From assembly GCA_046328125.1 (NCBI GenBank), contig JAXLXF010000038.1, positions 8,347 to 72,346 on the forward strand: DNA of 64,000 bases, written 5' to 3'. Positions 32,113-41,571 of this stretch are shown here, in pieces. Below the pieces are notes generated by a model. The model was given only the letters and a program-made list of their open reading frames with translations, had not been told where the DNA came from and searched no databases. Numbering within the stretch: position 1 is the stretch's first letter; each line of letters starts with the position of its first letter. Origin of the DNA: JADZEM01 sp046328125 (lineage in GTDB: Bacteria > Chloroflexota > UBA6077 > JACCZL01). The position numbers and the translations under genes were made by a program.

Positions 32113-32140
32113 TCGTAGGGCAGGCGCTGAAAGGTCTCCC

Positions 32141-32217
32141 TGGGAGCGCGGCCTCCCCGATCCTGGCCGCCCCCGGCGTAACGAAGCGGCCAGGATCGGG
32201 AGGCTGCCCCTGCTCCC
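32141..32217. repeat. Family D inverted repeat (GGGAGCGCGGC...GATCCTGGC)
   Basis: The left arm TGGGAGCGCGGCCTCCCCGA and TCCTGGCCGC (32141-32170) faces GCGGCCAGGATCGGGAGGC and onward (32186-32217). It lies downstream of the MacB-type permease and just upstream of the truncated membrane gene. A second family D unit is on the other side of the permease gene. Confidence 0.65.
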
Positions 32218-32266
32218 AGCGGGCGAGCGTCTGGCAGGCGTACGAGCAGTCCGGGGATGGGGCGGG

Positions 32267-33490
<1,224 letters not shown>

Positions 33491-33509
33491 GGCAGTGTCC
33501 TCCTTGTGA

Positions 33510-33544
33510 GAGTTGCGAGTTGCGAGTTGCGAGTTGCGAGTTGC
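33510..33544. repeat. Family C heptamer array, five GAGTTGC units
   Basis: Five perfect tandem copies of GAGTTGC run from 33510 to 33544, beginning ~20 bases upstream of the permease start, just before its ribosome site on the minus strand. There is no complementary arm. Confidence 0.85.
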
Positions 33545-33555
33545 GAGGCCGATAT

Positions 33556-33667
33556 CCTGGGAGCGCGGCGATCTTCGCCGCTTCGTGGTGACGCGTCCAG
33601 AAGTGGAAGGCTCCTGTGGGGCGGACGATACGAAGGCAGCCAGGATCGGGGAGGCCGCGCTCCCAGG
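33556..33667. repeat. Family D inverted repeat between ABC ATPase and permease
   Basis: CCTGGGAGCGCGGC at 33556-33569 is exactly complementary to GCCGCGCTCCCAGG at 33654-33667. The right half also carries GCCAGGATCGGGGAGGC, shared with the copy at 32141-32217. It lies in the untranslated gap of a presumed two-gene operon. Confidence 0.7.
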
Positions 33668-33692
33668 GGGTAGATCGTCGCTCTACTCCGGG

Positions 33693-34682
33693 CTAGCCGC
33701 GGGTGGACGAGCGGGCGGTGGCCGGCTCGTGGTCGTGGTCTGGGGCGGGGTGAGCGGCGCCGTTGGTGGAGACGGCGATGGGCCGGGTGGGGGATTCGGA
33801 GATATCGCTGCTGGCCGGGGTGGACGACGCGGCGGGAGTGGACTCGTCGACGGAGGTGGTGGCGGTGTCGTCGTCGGAGTCGGCGAGGGGGTCCACGGGC
33901 AACCGCTTCAGCTGCTCCTCGGCGGACTCGGGGTGCTCGGAGACGCGGTCGGAGACGACGTGGCCGTCTCGGAAGACGACGATCCGGTTGCAGAAAGCGG
34001 CGACCTCAGGCTCGTGGGTGACGAGGACGATGGTGGAGCCCTCTTTGTTGAGCTTCTGGAGGATCGCCATGATCTCGACGCTGGTGCGAGAGTCGAGGGC
34101 GCCGGTCGGCTCGTCGGCGAGGATCAGGCTGGGGCGGTTGACCAGCGCTCTCGCGATGGCGACGCGCTGCTGCTGGCCGCCCGAGAGCTCGTTGGGGCGA
34201 TGGTCGGCGCGGGGGGCCATGTTGACGGCGGCGAGGGCCTCCAGCGCGCGCTCCTTGCGCTCGGGGGCGGGGACGCCAGCATAGACCATCGGGAGGGAGA
34301 CGTTGCCGATGGCGTCCATTCTGGGGAGGAGGTTGTAGCCCTGGAAGATGAAGCCGAGCTTCTGATTGCGGAGATCGGCGAGGTCGGCGGCGGGGACGGT
34401 GGTGACCTCGACGCCGTCCAGCTCGTACGATCCTGACTGGGGGCGGTCCAGGCAGCCGATGACGTTCATGAAAGTGGACTTGCCCGAGCCTGACGGCCCC
34501 ATGATGGCGACGAACTCGCCGCTGTAGACGGTCACGGAGACGCCGCGCAGGGCGTGCACGACGTTGGTGCCCATGACGTACGTCTTCTTGAGGTCCGTGA
34601 CCTTGATGACGGGGGTGCCCCGGCCCTCAGAAGTGGTTGGGGCGGTGGCAGACTGGGGGAGTGACATGGTGAGCGTGGTCAT
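33693..34682 (-). CDS. MacB/LolD-type ABC transporter ATP-binding protein
   Basis: This 329-aa cytosolic ATPase powers the permease encoded just downstream. It has Walker A MGPSGSGKSTFMNVIGCLD, a Q-loop in GFIFQGYNLLP, signature NELSGGQQQRVAIARALVN, Walker B SLILADEPTGALD and H-loop IVLVTHEP. The LDRPQSGSYELDGVEV insert region fits the LolD/MacB subfamily. After the ~240-residue ATPase core comes a ~70-residue acidic, Ser/Thr/Pro-rich tail that is unusual and likely disordered. The start is ATG 34682, or ATG 34667 within the same frame; longer upstream reading is not protein-like. Confidence 0.87.
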   Translation of the reverse strand: MTTLTMSLPQSATAPTTSEGRGTPVIKVTDLKKTYVMGTNVVHALRGVSVTVYSGEFVAIMGPSGSGKSTFMNVIGCLDRPQSGSYELDGVEVTTVPAADLADLRNQKLGFIFQGYNLLPRMDAIGNVSLPMVYAGVPAPERKERALEALAAVNMAPRADHRPNELSGGQQQRVAIARALVNRPSLILADEPTGALDSRTSVEIMAILQKLNKEGSTIVLVTHEPEVAAFCNRIVVFRDGHVVSDRVSEHPESAEEQLKRLPVDPLADSDDDTATTSVDESTPAASSTPASSDISESPTRPIAVSTNGAAHPAPDHDHEPATARSSTRG

Positions 34683-34745
34683 GATGTCGTGGCCTCTGGC
34701 CTCTGCTGAGGTGCTGGCGAGCCGGGAACGGCTCACCCTGCACGT

Positions 34746-35263
34746 CTCATCATGACGCCCGCGCCTAAAGCGAACCCCCGAGATTCCTGAAGATTTGATG
34801 AGGGCGTGGCGCGCGCAGCGGCGGCCTGGCGTGGTCCCCCCGTGTGCCGCGCTGGTATGGGAGGCGGGTGGCGCGGCGGCGCCCAGGGCGTGACGATGGC
34901 TGCCACAACAGATGCGTCGCCACGGCGCCGCCGAAGCTCGGGAATGGCCCGGGAACACCCTCACCCCCCAAGCCCCCTCTACTGTCCCTGTGCGCGGGAC
35001 AGCAGAGGGGGAGCCATTGGGTGGCTGCGCCGGCTACGTGGAGCAGAGGGAGCAGATGAGAGGCGCGTCGGCACGTGGCGGCCTGCCCGCGAGTGACCGT
35101 CGCCGCGACATGGCCGCCTCGTGCCGTTCCCCGGGTGACGCGATAGGGCATGTGGCAAGGCGGCGCCCGGCGACTGACAGTTGCCGCGAGATGGTGCGCC
35201 GCCGCGCCTCATGCCGCTGCACGAGCTCAGGTCCGGCGGTAGACGGTGGGTCATGGGGACGGG
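34746..35263. other. Repeat-rich intergenic region
   Basis: No gene is convincing here. A family B repeat sits at 34955-35014 (CACCCCCCAAGCCCCCTCTA ... CAGCAGAGGGGGAGCC). Two imperfect direct repeats start at about 35088 (GCGAGTGACCGTCGCCGCGA) and 35168 (GCGACTGACAGTTGCCGCGA). The region separates the ABC operon from the divergent toxin-antitoxin pair and should hold the promoter of the ABC operon. Confidence 0.5.
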
Positions 35264-35269
35264 TACGCT
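35264..35269 (+). promoter_or_regulatory. -10-like TACGCT, possible leaderless start of the antitoxin
   Basis: TACGCT ends six bases before the ATG at 35276, with no ribosome site in between. The spacing matches that at 39068 and 61336 and is close to that at 327. Confidence 0.35.
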
Positions 35270-35275
35270 TCACCC

Positions 35276-35554
35276 ATGAAGGCGACTATCGAGATTCCTG
35301 ACGAGCTGTACCGCAAGCTCGCAGCGAAGAGCGCGTCGGAAGGCCGGCCGATCCAGGAGGTCGCCGTCGAGCTGCTCGACGAGTGGGTGCGGGAGTCGCC
35401 ACGAGACGCACTCCACGCGCCATCGGTCGGCGAGTTGATGGCCGATCTGTGTGGGTCGATTGACTCGGGTGTGACCGATCTCTCGACCAACCCGGCGCAT
35501 CTCGAAGGGCTTGGGCAAGCGGAGCTCGGACGTGGCCCAGCTCGCAATCGTTGA
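35276..35554 (+). CDS. VapB-like antitoxin
   Basis: This 92-aa protein starts MKATIEIPDELYRKLAAKSA, followed by SEGRPIQEVAVELLDEWV, which is the beta strand plus two helices of a ribbon-helix-helix DNA-binding antitoxin. The C-terminal half is expected to wrap the toxin. It overlaps the following PIN-domain gene by 23 bases, the usual antitoxin-first order. Autoregulation of the operon is typical for such pairs. The ATG at 35276 lacks a ribosome site and may be leaderless. Confidence 0.75.
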   Translation: MKATIEIPDELYRKLAAKSASEGRPIQEVAVELLDEWVRESPRDALHAPSVGELMADLCGSIDSGVTDLSTNPAHLEGLGQAELGRGPARNR

Positions 35555-35951
35555 CGCAGGGCCGCTGGTCGCGTTCATCGACCGGCGGGACGCACATCAT
35601 ACCTGGGCACGAGCGCGTTTTGGTGAGTTAGGGGCTCCGTTGCTGGTGTGCGAGCCGGTGCTGGTGGAAGCGCTCTTTCTGCTTCGACGGTTTCCGTCCG
35701 CGCAGGACGCACTGCTTGCCCAAGTGCAGGCCGGACGGCTCCGGATCGCGTTCTCGTTGGCAGACGAGGTCGAGGCTGTGCGCCAGCTCCTGGCGAAGTA
35801 CGCCGACGTCCCGATGTCGTTGGCCGATGCGTGCCTGGTGCGGATGGCCGAGCTACACGGGGACCATGACGTGTTCACGCTGGACTCGGACTTCCGGATC
35901 TACCGGAAGCACGGGCGCGAGCCCATCGCACGCATCGCGCCCGTGCGTTAG
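35532..35951 (+). CDS. VapC-like PIN-domain toxin (ribonuclease)
   Basis: This 139-aa PIN nuclease starts VAQLAIVDAGPLVAFIDRRD. Asp8, Glu in LVEALFLLRR, Asp in MSLADACLVRMAE and Asp in FTLDSDFRIY give the four acidic positions that bind the catalytic metal in VapC enzymes, which cleave RNA (often tRNA). GTG 35532 has GGAG seven bases upstream, inside the antitoxin gene, so the two are translationally coupled; TTG 35511 is a weaker alternative. It looks intact. Confidence 0.82.
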   Translation: MAQLAIVDAGPLVAFIDRRDAHHTWARARFGELGAPLLVCEPVLVEALFLLRRFPSAQDALLAQVQAGRLRIAFSLADEVEAVRQLLAKYADVPMSLADACLVRMAELHGDHDVFTLDSDFRIYRKHGREPIARIAPVR

Positions 35952-36184
35952 CGAGCTGGCTGCCGACAATCGAGTGGGTCCGGCGCATACAGCATGGTGG
36001 CGAGATGCGTCCACGTCGCGCGCGAGCTCGCGCAGCCTGCCTCGGGCTTGTCGAATGGGGTCGGGACGACATCGGGGAGTTGAGGCGAACCCGCGAAGCC
36101 TGTCAGGTGCTCGCCAACACTCGCCCACGGCCTACACTATCTCATCCAGCAGGCTCATGCAGCAGGCACCGTTCGGAGCGCGCG

Positions 36185-38014
36185 ATGGGACAGGTCTTCA
36201 GCCGCATGCAGTGGCGGATCGCCATTCCGTACGCCCTCCTGATCGGCGCCTGCCTCTTCGGACTCAGCGCCTACCTCGCCGCCTTCTTCAGCCAGGTCCA
36301 GGTGGACGGCCTCCGCACCCGCCTGGCCGCCGAGGCCCGCCTCGTCGCCGAAGTCGTCCTCCCCACCCTCCTCGTCGGTGCCAGCGGCGGCCAGCTCACC
36401 CCCGAGGCCCGGAATCAGCTCCAGACCCAGGTCCAGCGGATCGCCAGCCGCACCGACGCCCGCGTCACCATCGTGGACCCGACAGGCGTCGTGCTGGCGG
36501 ACTCCGTCGCGGACCCGGCCACGATGGAGAACCACCTCGGCCGGCCCGAGGTCGCGTCGGCCCTGAACGGCACCGGCGAGACCAGCACGGTCATCAGGCG
36601 GAGCAACACCATCGGCGAGACGGAGCTGTACGTCGCCACCGCCATTCGCACCGACGACCGTGTCCTCGGCATCGCCCGGCTCGCCCTGCCGCTCTACGCC
36701 GTCAACGACGCCATCCGCCAGTTGATGCTCGTCGTCGTCGGTGCCCTCGCGGCGGCCGCCGTCATCGCCGTCGGGCTCGCGTTGTGGATCGCCGGCTACG
36801 TCACCGGGCCGCTCCGCCGCCTCACCAGCGTCGCCGGCGAGGTCGCCCGTGGCAGCCCGCTCGCACCGTTCGGCGTCTCACACCAGGGGGAGGTCGGCCG
36901 GCTTGCCGAGGCGTTCAACCAGATGGCCGACCAGCTCAAGGCCCAGATGCTCAGCCTCGCCCACGAGCGCAACGTCCTCGCCAGCGTGCTGACCAACATG
37001 ACGGACGGCATCGTCGTGGTGGACCGCGACGGCCGCGTCGTCATCGCCAACGAGGCCGCCCGCCGCCTGCTGGACATGGTCGAGGCGCCCGAAGGGCTCT
37101 CGCTCGCCCGCGCCGTCCGCGACCACGAGATCTGCCAGACCCTGGACGACGCGCTCGCCCACGGCGGCCACCGCACCGAGGTCCGCCGAGCCGGCCACTC
37201 CTCCCGGCACCTGCGCGTCGCCGCCGCCCCCCTCCGCGAGAACGTCGGCGGCCTGCTCGTCCTGCGCGACGTCACCGAAGAGCGCCGCGTCGAGAACCTG
37301 CGCCGCGACTTCGTGGCCAACGTCTCCCACGAGCTCCGCACGCCCATCGCCTCCCTCAAGGCGCTCGTCGAGACGCTGGAAGAGGGCGCCCTCGAAGACC
37401 CGCCAGCCGCCCGCGACTTCCTGCGCCGCATCCACGTGGAGGTGGACGGCCTCGCCCAGCTGGTCGCCGAGCTGCTGGAGCTCTCCCGCGTCGAGAGTGG
37501 CCGCGCCCAGCTCAAACTGGAGGCTGTCGAGCCGGACGACCTCGTCCGTTCCGCCGCCGAGCGCCTCCAGCCCCAGGCCGAGCGTTCAGCCCTGACCCTC
37601 ACCTGGGACGCGGACCCGGATCTCCCGCCGGTCCTGGCGGATCAGACCCGGGTGGAGCACGTCCTGCTGGCGCTCGTCCACAACGCCATCAAGTTCACGC
37701 CGCCCGGCGGCCAGGTGAGAGTCGCCGTCCAGCCAGACGGGGCGTTCGCCCACTTCACGGTCGCGGACACCGGCACCGGCATCCCGCCCGAAGACCTGTC
37801 GCGCATCTTCGAGCGGTTCTACAAAGTGGACCGCGCCCGTGCTGCCGTCGGGACCGGCCTCGGGCTGGCAATCGCCAAGCACGTCGTCCAGGCGCTCGGC
37901 GGCCAGATCTGGGCCGACAGTGAAGTGGACCGTGGCACCACCGTCCACTTCACCCTGCCGACCGCCACCGGCGAGCCCGGCGGCCAGCGCGCCAGCATGG
38001 CGGCCCGCTACTGA
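36185..38014 (+). CDS. PhoR/ResE-like membrane sensor histidine kinase (orphan)
   Basis: This 609-aa kinase has TM1 at about residues 13-35, an extracytoplasmic sensor domain at about 36-177, TM2 at 180-205, HAMP at about 205-258, and PAS at about 268-368 (TDGIVVVDRDGRVVIANEAA). The HisKA domain has His382 (VANVSHELRTPIASLKALVE), and the ATPase domain has HNAIKFTPPGGQV, DTGTGIPPED and GTGLGLAIAKHVV. The architecture is that of phosphate- or redox-responsive PhoR/ResE kinases. The ATG at 36185 has GGAG six bases upstream. No response regulator gene is adjacent: the next gene is convergent, and toxin-antitoxin genes lie upstream. Confidence 0.87.
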   Translation: MGQVFSRMQWRIAIPYALLIGACLFGLSAYLAAFFSQVQVDGLRTRLAAEARLVAEVVLPTLLVGASGGQLTPEARNQLQTQVQRIASRTDARVTIVDPTGVVLADSVADPATMENHLGRPEVASALNGTGETSTVIRRSNTIGETELYVATAIRTDDRVLGIARLALPLYAVNDAIRQLMLVVVGALAAAAVIAVGLALWIAGYVTGPLRRLTSVAGEVARGSPLAPFGVSHQGEVGRLAEAFNQMADQLKAQMLSLAHERNVLASVLTNMTDGIVVVDRDGRVVIANEAARRLLDMVEAPEGLSLARAVRDHEICQTLDDALAHGGHRTEVRRAGHSSRHLRVAAAPLRENVGGLLVLRDVTEERRVENLRRDFVANVSHELRTPIASLKALVETLEEGALEDPPAARDFLRRIHVEVDGLAQLVAELLELSRVESGRAQLKLEAVEPDDLVRSAAERLQPQAERSALTLTWDADPDLPPVLADQTRVEHVLLALVHNAIKFTPPGGQVRVAVQPDGAFAHFTVADTGTGIPPEDLSRIFERFYKVDRARAAVGTGLGLAIAKHVVQALGGQIWADSEVDRGTTVHFTLPTATGEPGGQRASMAARY

Positions 38015-38036
38015 CCCAAGGCTCCCAGATCGCGCC

Positions 38037-38999
38037 TCAGGCCAGAAGGTCCGTCCCTCGCCGCCGCAGCACCGCCTCGGCCCCCTCGCCGATGCCCTCC
38101 ACGATCTCGCTGGTGCTGCCCTCCCGCCCGATCAGCCCGACCGCCTCGCCGGCGTAGATCACCGCCACGTCGAAGTCGCCGCGCGCCCGAGCCTGGTTGT
38201 ACGCCGCCCGGTCCGCCTCGGTCAGCTGCTTGCTGCGCCCGTGCCACTCCTGAGAGAACCGGTTCGCGATGGCCCGGCCCGGGTACTGGTCCGGCCAGGC
38301 TGTCTGCGTCACGTCGTCCCAGGTGTGGGTGTGGATCGTCTCTGACTCCACCGCTGCCACGACCCGCTGCCGTACCGCCGCCACGTTCGCCGCCTCGGAC
38401 GCCACCAGCAGCGCCGTCCCGATCCAGGCGCCGTGTGCCCCGGCCGCCAGCACCGCCGCCAGCCCACGCCCGGTCGCGATCCCGCCGGCCGCCACCACCG
38501 GCACCGAGACGGCCTCCAGCACGCCCTGGAGCAGCGGCAGCGTGCTGACGAAGCCAGTGTGTCCGCCGGACTCCGTGCCCTGCGCCACGATCAGGTCCAC
38601 CCCGGCCGCCTCGGCCTCGCGGGCCGCCGCTACAGTGTTCACCTGGGTGGCGACCAGGCTGCCGGCCTTGTGCGCCCGCTCGACGTACGGCGCTGGCGAC
38701 CCGAACGACATCGAGAGTACGAACGGCCTCGTCGCCAGCGCCGCGTCGAACAGCTCCGGCCGCTCCTGGAGCGCCCAGATCATCAGCCCCACCCCGAAGC
38801 GGCTGTCGTCGTCGCCCCGCGCGATGGACGCCTCCTCCTCCAGGTACTCCAGCGGCGTCTGCCCGGACGTGCCGATCTGGCCCAGTCCGCCCGCTCTGGT
38901 GATCGCCCGCGCCAGCTTCCCATCGGCGGTCCCCGCCATCGGCGCCCCCAGGATCGGGTAGCGCAAGCCCCACTGCTCGGTCAGATGCGTCCGCAGCAT
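38037..38999 (-). CDS. Nitronate monooxygenase (2-nitropropane dioxygenase family)
   Basis: This 320-aa FMN-dependent TIM-barrel enzyme of the nitronate monooxygenase family oxidises alkyl nitronates such as propionate 3-nitronate. Diagnostic parts are YPILGAPMAG at the start, VATQVNTVAAAREAEAAGVD, AQGTESGGHTGF with the likely catalytic His, and FMN-phosphate-binding PVVAAGGIATGRGLAAVLAA. The ATG at 38999 has GGAGG five bases upstream and is preferred over a longer start. The gene is convergent with the histidine kinase, with 22 bases between the stops, and divergent from the Nudix gene. An NADH:enone-reductase-like role cannot be ruled out. Confidence 0.83.
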   Translation of the reverse strand: MLRTHLTEQWGLRYPILGAPMAGTADGKLARAITRAGGLGQIGTSGQTPLEYLEEEASIARGDDDSRFGVGLMIWALQERPELFDAALATRPFVLSMSFGSPAPYVERAHKAGSLVATQVNTVAAAREAEAAGVDLIVAQGTESGGHTGFVSTLPLLQGVLEAVSVPVVAAGGIATGRGLAAVLAAGAHGAWIGTALLVASEAANVAAVRQRVVAAVESETIHTHTWDDVTQTAWPDQYPGRAIANRFSQEWHGRSKQLTEADRAAYNQARARGDFDVAVIYAGEAVGLIGREGSTSEIVEGIGEGAEAVLRRRGTDLLA

Positions 39000-39067
39000 C
39001 GCGTCCTCCCACCTACTCCCTGATGGCATGGTACGGGAATTCCTGGCCTCGGGCGCCGCGTTCCCCG

Positions 39068-39073
39068 TAAGCT
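39068..39073 (+). promoter_or_regulatory. -10-like TAAGCT, possible leaderless start of the Nudix gene
   Basis: TAAGCT ends six bases before GTG 39080 (GTGGTG). No ribosome site intervenes. Confidence 0.35.
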
Positions 39074-39079
39074 CGCTGC

Positions 39080-40243
39080 GTGGTGACTCGCTACGCGGCC
39101 GTCGGCTTCCTCTACCACGCTGCCACCCGGCAGGTGCTGCTCCACCATCGCGACGCCAACGCGCCGATCTACGCGGACTGCTGGGCCGGCTTCGGCGGCA
39201 CCGACGAGCCCGCCGACGCAGACGATCCCGCCCGCACCTGGCGCCGCGAGCTGCGCGAGGAGCTGGGCATCGAGGTGGCGCCCGAGCAGATCAGGCCGCT
39301 CCGCCAGTACGTCAACCCGGACGTCGGGCGGCTCCGCTACATCTTCTACGCCGAGTGGCCCGCCCTCACCGCCAGCTTCGCCCTGACCGAGGGGGATGGC
39401 TGCGCCTGGTTCCCGCTCGACGCGGCCATCGCGCTGCCGGACCTGCTGCCACTGGCGCGCGAGGATCTCGTCGTCCTCCGCGAGACGGTCGCAAAGCACG
39501 ATCCGACGACCGTTCAGGAGGATATAGCGACGGCACGGCACCGGAGCTCCGCGCCAGACCCCGGCCAGGAGCCATCAGACCCTCGCCAGGAGCTCCACCT
39601 CGTCGCCGACGAGCTGAGAGGCTCGGCCACCCTCTGGCAGACCTTCGCCGCCAACGTCTACGAGCGCGAGCGCGCCGACCAGGCAATGCACCTTGCCGCC
39701 CGGATCACCGCGCTGGCCGCCGACCTCCCCCTCGCCGACGTCAGCGCGATGTTCGACGACGAGGGCTGGCACCGCGTCTCGCCCGCGCTCGGGGTGGACA
39801 ACGTCGTGCTCGACGAGCACGGCCAGCTGCTGCTCCTCAAACGCCGCGACAACCAGCACTGGTGTATGCCCGGCGGTATCGCCGAGATTGGCCAGACCCC
39901 GGCCGAGGCCGCCCTCAAAGAGCTCTGGGAGGAGGCCGGCCTCCGGGGTGAGATCGTGCGGCTGCTCGGCGTCTTCGACGGCCGGCTCTGGGGCTCGCGC
40001 ACGCGCGTCCACATGATCCACCTGGTGTATCTCGTCCAGTGCGCCGACCTGACGCCCGCGCCCGGCGTCGAGATGCTTGAGGCCGGCTTCTTCAGCCCGA
40101 ACGCCCTGCCAGATCCGATGCACTCCGGCCACGGCCGGCGCGCCCCGTTCTGCGTCGAGCTGGCGCGGACCGGCCAGAGCTTCGCCGATCCCTCGACCTC
40201 GTACGGCGTCGAGATGCCGATGCACCAGCGCCCCGGCCACTGA
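39080..40243 (+). CDS. Double Nudix hydrolase
   Basis: This 387-aa protein contains two Nudix hydrolase folds. The first (about residues 1-135) has a box ending RELREELGIE with an enlarged, irregular GG...D part. The second (about 240-380) has GGIAEIGQTPAEAALKELWE and EAGL, a near-canonical box with Gln and Lys replacing one Glu and the Arg. Before it, LWQTFAANVYERERADQAMH resembles the helical N-terminal domain of YjhB-like ADP-ribose pyrophosphatases, so a complete YjhB-type enzyme seems fused behind another Nudix protein. Substrates would be nucleoside diphosphate derivatives; which domain is active is unclear. The start is GTG 39080, possibly leaderless. Confidence 0.8.
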   Translation: MVTRYAAVGFLYHAATRQVLLHHRDANAPIYADCWAGFGGTDEPADADDPARTWRRELREELGIEVAPEQIRPLRQYVNPDVGRLRYIFYAEWPALTASFALTEGDGCAWFPLDAAIALPDLLPLAREDLVVLRETVAKHDPTTVQEDIATARHRSSAPDPGQEPSDPRQELHLVADELRGSATLWQTFAANVYERERADQAMHLAARITALAADLPLADVSAMFDDEGWHRVSPALGVDNVVLDEHGQLLLLKRRDNQHWCMPGGIAEIGQTPAEAALKELWEEAGLRGEIVRLLGVFDGRLWGSRTRVHMIHLVYLVQCADLTPAPGVEMLEAGFFSPNALPDPMHSGHGRRAPFCVELARTGQSFADPSTSYGVEMPMHQRPGH

Positions 40244-40289
40244 CCCCTCGCCGCACGATAGGCCGTGGTTCGCCTCCGAGTGCCGCGTC

Positions 40290-40335
40290 GGGGCTTGAAA
40301 GCCCCGCCTACAGTCATCGCGTCGCGCTGCGACGC
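40290..40335. repeat. Twin hairpin repeat (GGGGCTT-GA-AAGCCCC and GCGTCGC-GCT-GCGACGC)
   Basis: Two perfect 7-bp-stem hairpins, at 40290-40305 and 40319-40335, lie in the 250-base gap after the Nudix gene. The second has the same stem length and loop size as the pair inside 9773-9860, suggesting the same repeat class. The remaining gap shows no gene; a TACCCT box at 40469-40474 may be part of the next gene's promoter. Confidence 0.65.
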
Positions 40336-40493
40336 CGACGCGCACCATTCTGCCGCAGAACGACAACTGATTGAAGGTGCGGGCTTCAACTCACGGCCGG
40401 GTCGCGATGCAGGAAGCTGACGACCGCCCACCACGGACGGTTGCTGGAACGGCGGGCGCCTTCGAAGCTACCCTCAGATGAGCGGGAGGGGCC

Positions 40494-41528
40494 ATGCGCG
40501 GAGTCGTGTTCGTCGGGGAGCGCGAGCTGGAGATCCGAGACTTCCCGGACCCGGTGCCGGGGCCGGGCGAGGTGATCGTCGCCATCAAGGCGTCCGGGAT
40601 GTGCGGGAGCGACCTCCATTCATACCGGGAGCCGAAGTCGGTCCGGACGCCTGACAAGTACTGCATCGCCGGTCACGAGCCGTGCGGCGTCGTAGCCGCC
40701 CGAGGGCCGGGCGTGCGCGAGGAGCAGGCGCCGATCGGCCAGCGGGTCATGGTCTACCACTACCGCTACTGCGGCCAGTGCCGCCACTGTCGCAGCGGCT
40801 GGTCCCAGATCTGCCTGACCAACCCGATCACCTACGGCGTCAACGGCGATGGCGCCCACGCCGAGTTTATGCGCGTCACCCCTGAGATGCTAGTGCCGCT
40901 GCCGGACGAGCTCAGCTTCGAGGAGGGCGCGGCCGTCTCCTGCGGCACCGGCACCGCCTTCCAGGGGCTGCGGCGGCTCGACGTGTCCGGCCGGGACACG
41001 CTGGTGGTGTTCGGCCAGGGGCCGGTCGGGCTGAGCGGCACGGTGCTCGGCAAGGCGATGGGCGCACGAGTCATCGCGGTCGACATCACGCCCGAGCGGC
41101 TCGAGCTCGCGGAGCGGTTCGGCGCCGACGTCGTGTTGAACCCGACCAAGGTGGACGTGGCGGCGACGATCCGCGAGCTGACCTATGGCGAAGGCGCGGA
41201 CGCCGTCCTCGACACGAGCGGCAGCGGACAGGGGCGCAATGACGCCGTCGGCTGCGCCCGCCTCTGGGGCCGGGTCTGCTTCGTCGGGATCGGCCACGGG
41301 CCGACCGCGTTCAACGTCGAGCGGGACATCATCCACAAGCAGCTCGACCTTCTCGGCTCCTGGACCTTCAGCTCGGTCATCCAGGCGGACTGCGCGCGCT
41401 TCGTGGTGGACCACAAGCTGCCGCTCGGCTCGATCTTCACGCATCGCTTCACGCTGGACGAGGCCGAGGCCGCCTACAGGCTGTTCGACACCCAGACCAC
41501 CGGCAAAGGCGTCTTCCTCTTCGACTAG
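40494..41528 (+). CDS. Zinc-dependent medium-chain alcohol dehydrogenase
   Basis: This 344-aa cytosolic NAD(P)-dependent oxidoreductase is of the threonine/sorbitol dehydrogenase-like branch. The catalytic zinc site is formed by Cys37 (SGMCGSD), His61-Glu62 (AGHEPCGVV) and a later acidic residue; the structural zinc by Cys93, 96, 99 and 107 (CGQCRHCRSGWSQIC). The coenzyme domain has VFGQGPVGLSGTVLGKAMGA. The ATG at 40494 has GGGAGGGG immediately upstream. The epoxide hydrolase gene starts 43 bases after its stop, so the two may act in one pathway, for example on a diol formed from an epoxide. The substrate is unknown. Confidence 0.85.
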   Translation: MRGVVFVGERELEIRDFPDPVPGPGEVIVAIKASGMCGSDLHSYREPKSVRTPDKYCIAGHEPCGVVAARGPGVREEQAPIGQRVMVYHYRYCGQCRHCRSGWSQICLTNPITYGVNGDGAHAEFMRVTPEMLVPLPDELSFEEGAAVSCGTGTAFQGLRRLDVSGRDTLVVFGQGPVGLSGTVLGKAMGARVIAVDITPERLELAERFGADVVLNPTKVDVAATIRELTYGEGADAVLDTSGSGQGRNDAVGCARLWGRVCFVGIGHGPTAFNVERDIIHKQLDLLGSWTFSSVIQADCARFVVDHKLPLGSIFTHRFTLDEAEAAYRLFDTQTTGKGVFLFD

Positions 41529-41571
41529 CGCCAGTTCGACTCGCGCCAGCCTCGACGAGAGCGAGGTCAGC

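Noticed and set aside
40290..40335. Twin hairpins after the Nudix gene as a simple rho-independent terminator
   Set aside because: Stems are strong but no T-run follows either one, and the pattern resembles the dispersed hairpin repeats, so it was listed as a repeat.
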